6,131 nt of DNA from Solirubrobacterales bacterium 70-9 (GTDB taxonomy: Bacteria > Actinomycetota > Thermoleophilia > Solirubrobacterales > 70-9): the NCBI GenBank assembly GCA_001898095.1, contig MKSH01000103.1:11226-17356 (forward strand), given 5' to 3'. Under the pieces are notes generated by a model, which searched no databases, had not been told where the DNA came from, and was given only the letters and a program-made list of their open reading frames with translations. Made by a program: the position numbers and the translations under genes. This document shows positions 5,390 through 6,131 of this stretch, piece by piece. The first letter of the stretch is position 1. Every line of letters begins with the position of its first letter.

Positions 5390-6131
5390 TCAGGCGGTCT
5401 GGAGGGAGAGGAAGCGGGCGGTGCGGGAGTCGGTCGGGGCGTCGAGGACGCGGCGGGGATCCCCATCCTCGATGACGCTGCCGTCCATCATCACCACCAC
5501 CCGGTCGGCGAGGTCGCGGGCGAAGGCGATCTCGTGGGTCACGACGACCATCGTCATGCCGCGGTCGGCGAGCTCGCGGATGACGCGGAGCACCTCGCCG
5601 ACCAATTCCGGGTCGAGGGCGGAGGTCGGCTCGTCGAAGAGGATGACCTCCGGCTCCATCGCCAGGGCGCGGGCGATCGCCACGCGCTGCTGCTGGCCGC
5701 CGGACATCTGCTTGGGGTAGGCGTCGGCGCGGTCGGCCAAGCCGACGAGGGAGAGCAGCTCACGGGCCTGGTCGTAGGCCTTCGCCCTGGGGAGCCCCTC
5801 CACTTTGCGCGGACCGATCGCGACGTTGTCCAGCGCGGTCATGTTGGGGAAGAGGTTGAAGTGCTGGAAGACCATCGTGGTCCGCCGCCGATCGTGGGCC
5901 ACCGCCTTCTCCTTCAACTCGTGCAGCCGGCCCTTGCGGTACTCGTAGCCGACCAGTTTGCCGCCCACGTAGATCTCGCCGGCGTCGATGCGCTCGAGGT
6001 GGTTGATGGTGCGCAAGAGGGTCGTCTTGCCCGAACCCGAGGGGCCGAGCAGGCAGACCACTTCCCCCTTCTGCACCTGCAGGCTCACGTCGCGCAGGAC
6101 GATGAGTGAACCGAACCGCTTGTAGACATGT
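5390..6131 (-). CDS. Polar amino acid ABC transporter ATP-binding subunit (GlnQ/HisP type), N-terminus cut by the window edge
   Basis: This is the cytoplasmic ATPase that powers an amino acid importer of the polar amino acid uptake family. The frame runs to the right edge, giving 246 visible residues that begin HVYKRFGSLIVLRDVSL, so only a few N-terminal residues are missing; a GTG at 6088 is internal (the Val of DVSL). In visible numbering: Walker A GPSGSGKT at 29-36, Q-loop VFQHFNLFPNMT with Gln at 89, ABC signature MSGGQQQR at 142-149, Walker B VILFDEPTSALD at 162-173, and H-loop VVTHE with His at 199. FQHFNLFPNMTALDNV and SGGQQQRVAIARAL are characteristic of this subfamily. Before the Q-loop is a charged stretch (YEYRKGRLHELKEKAVAHDRR) that looks longer than in E. 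coli GlnQ; related subfamily members carry a similar insert. The permease and binding-protein genes would be expected beyond the right edge. The substrate is not determinable. Confidence 0.94.
   Translation of the reverse strand, partial: HVYKRFGSLIVLRDVSLQVQKGEVVCLLGPSGSGKTTLLRTINHLERIDAGEIYVGGKLVGYEYRKGRLHELKEKAVAHDRRRTTMVFQHFNLFPNMTALDNVAIGPRKVEGLPRAKAYDQARELLSLVGLADRADAYPKQMSGGQQQRVAIARALAMEPEVILFDEPTSALDPELVGEVLRVIRELADRGMTMVVVTHEIAFARDLADRVVVMMDGSVIEDGDPRRVLDAPTDSRTARFLSLQTA

Noticed and set aside
5138..6109. Plus-strand open frame of 323 codons across the 145-aa gene and the ABC ATPase
   Set aside because: It spans two minus-strand genes and the gap between them, has the composition of a shadow frame and shows no domain.

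Overview
The window is high-GC bacterial DNA with dense, mostly codirectional genes, GTG and TTG starts and tight junctions. This suggests an actinobacterium, possibly of the Thermoleophilia/Solirubrobacterales kind. That placement is inferred from composition and gene style, as there is no rRNA or other marker. Seven protein genes can be supported, two of them cut by the window ends. I see no tRNA, rRNA, CRISPR array, insertion sequence or phage gene.

Left part (1-3818, minus strand): a three-gene operon read right to left. First is a compact homodimeric-type thiamine-diphosphate 2-oxo acid dehydrogenase E1 (764 aa). Then comes a single-lipoyl-domain dihydrolipoamide acyltransferase E2 (423 aa). 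Last is an unrecognised protein that runs off the left edge and may start inside the E2 stop codon. E1 would decarboxylate a 2-oxo acid and pass the acyl group to the E2 lipoyl arm, and E2 would pass it to CoA. No E3 is present in the window. The true substrate (pyruvate, 2-oxobutyrate or a branched-chain keto acid) cannot be read from the sequence.

Middle (3819-4371): a 109-bp AT-rich divergent control region of about 39% GC separates E1 from an Lrp/AsnC-family regulator on the plus strand. It holds two clean inverted repeats. One overlaps the E1 start codon. The other sits where the -35 region of a possibly leaderless regulator transcript would be. The layout of Lrp-type regulator divergent from a 2-oxo acid dehydrogenase suggests that an amino acid or its keto acid controls the E1-E2 operon. 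It recalls the mdeR/mdeB arrangement of methionine catabolism in Pseudomonas putida, but no methionine gamma-lyase gene is visible.

Right part (4414-6131, minus strand): three genes that converge on the regulator. They are an ATP-binding subunit of a polar amino acid ABC importer (cut by the right edge), an unrecognised 145-aa protein, and a small J-domain protein with a hydrophobic tail. Gaps of about 54 and 61 bp allow cotranscription, but nothing proves it.

The most notable points are the E2 active-site motif, which reads HRxxYG instead of HRxxDG, the pair of inverted repeats in the divergent promoter, and the shortened J domain joined to a membrane tail.
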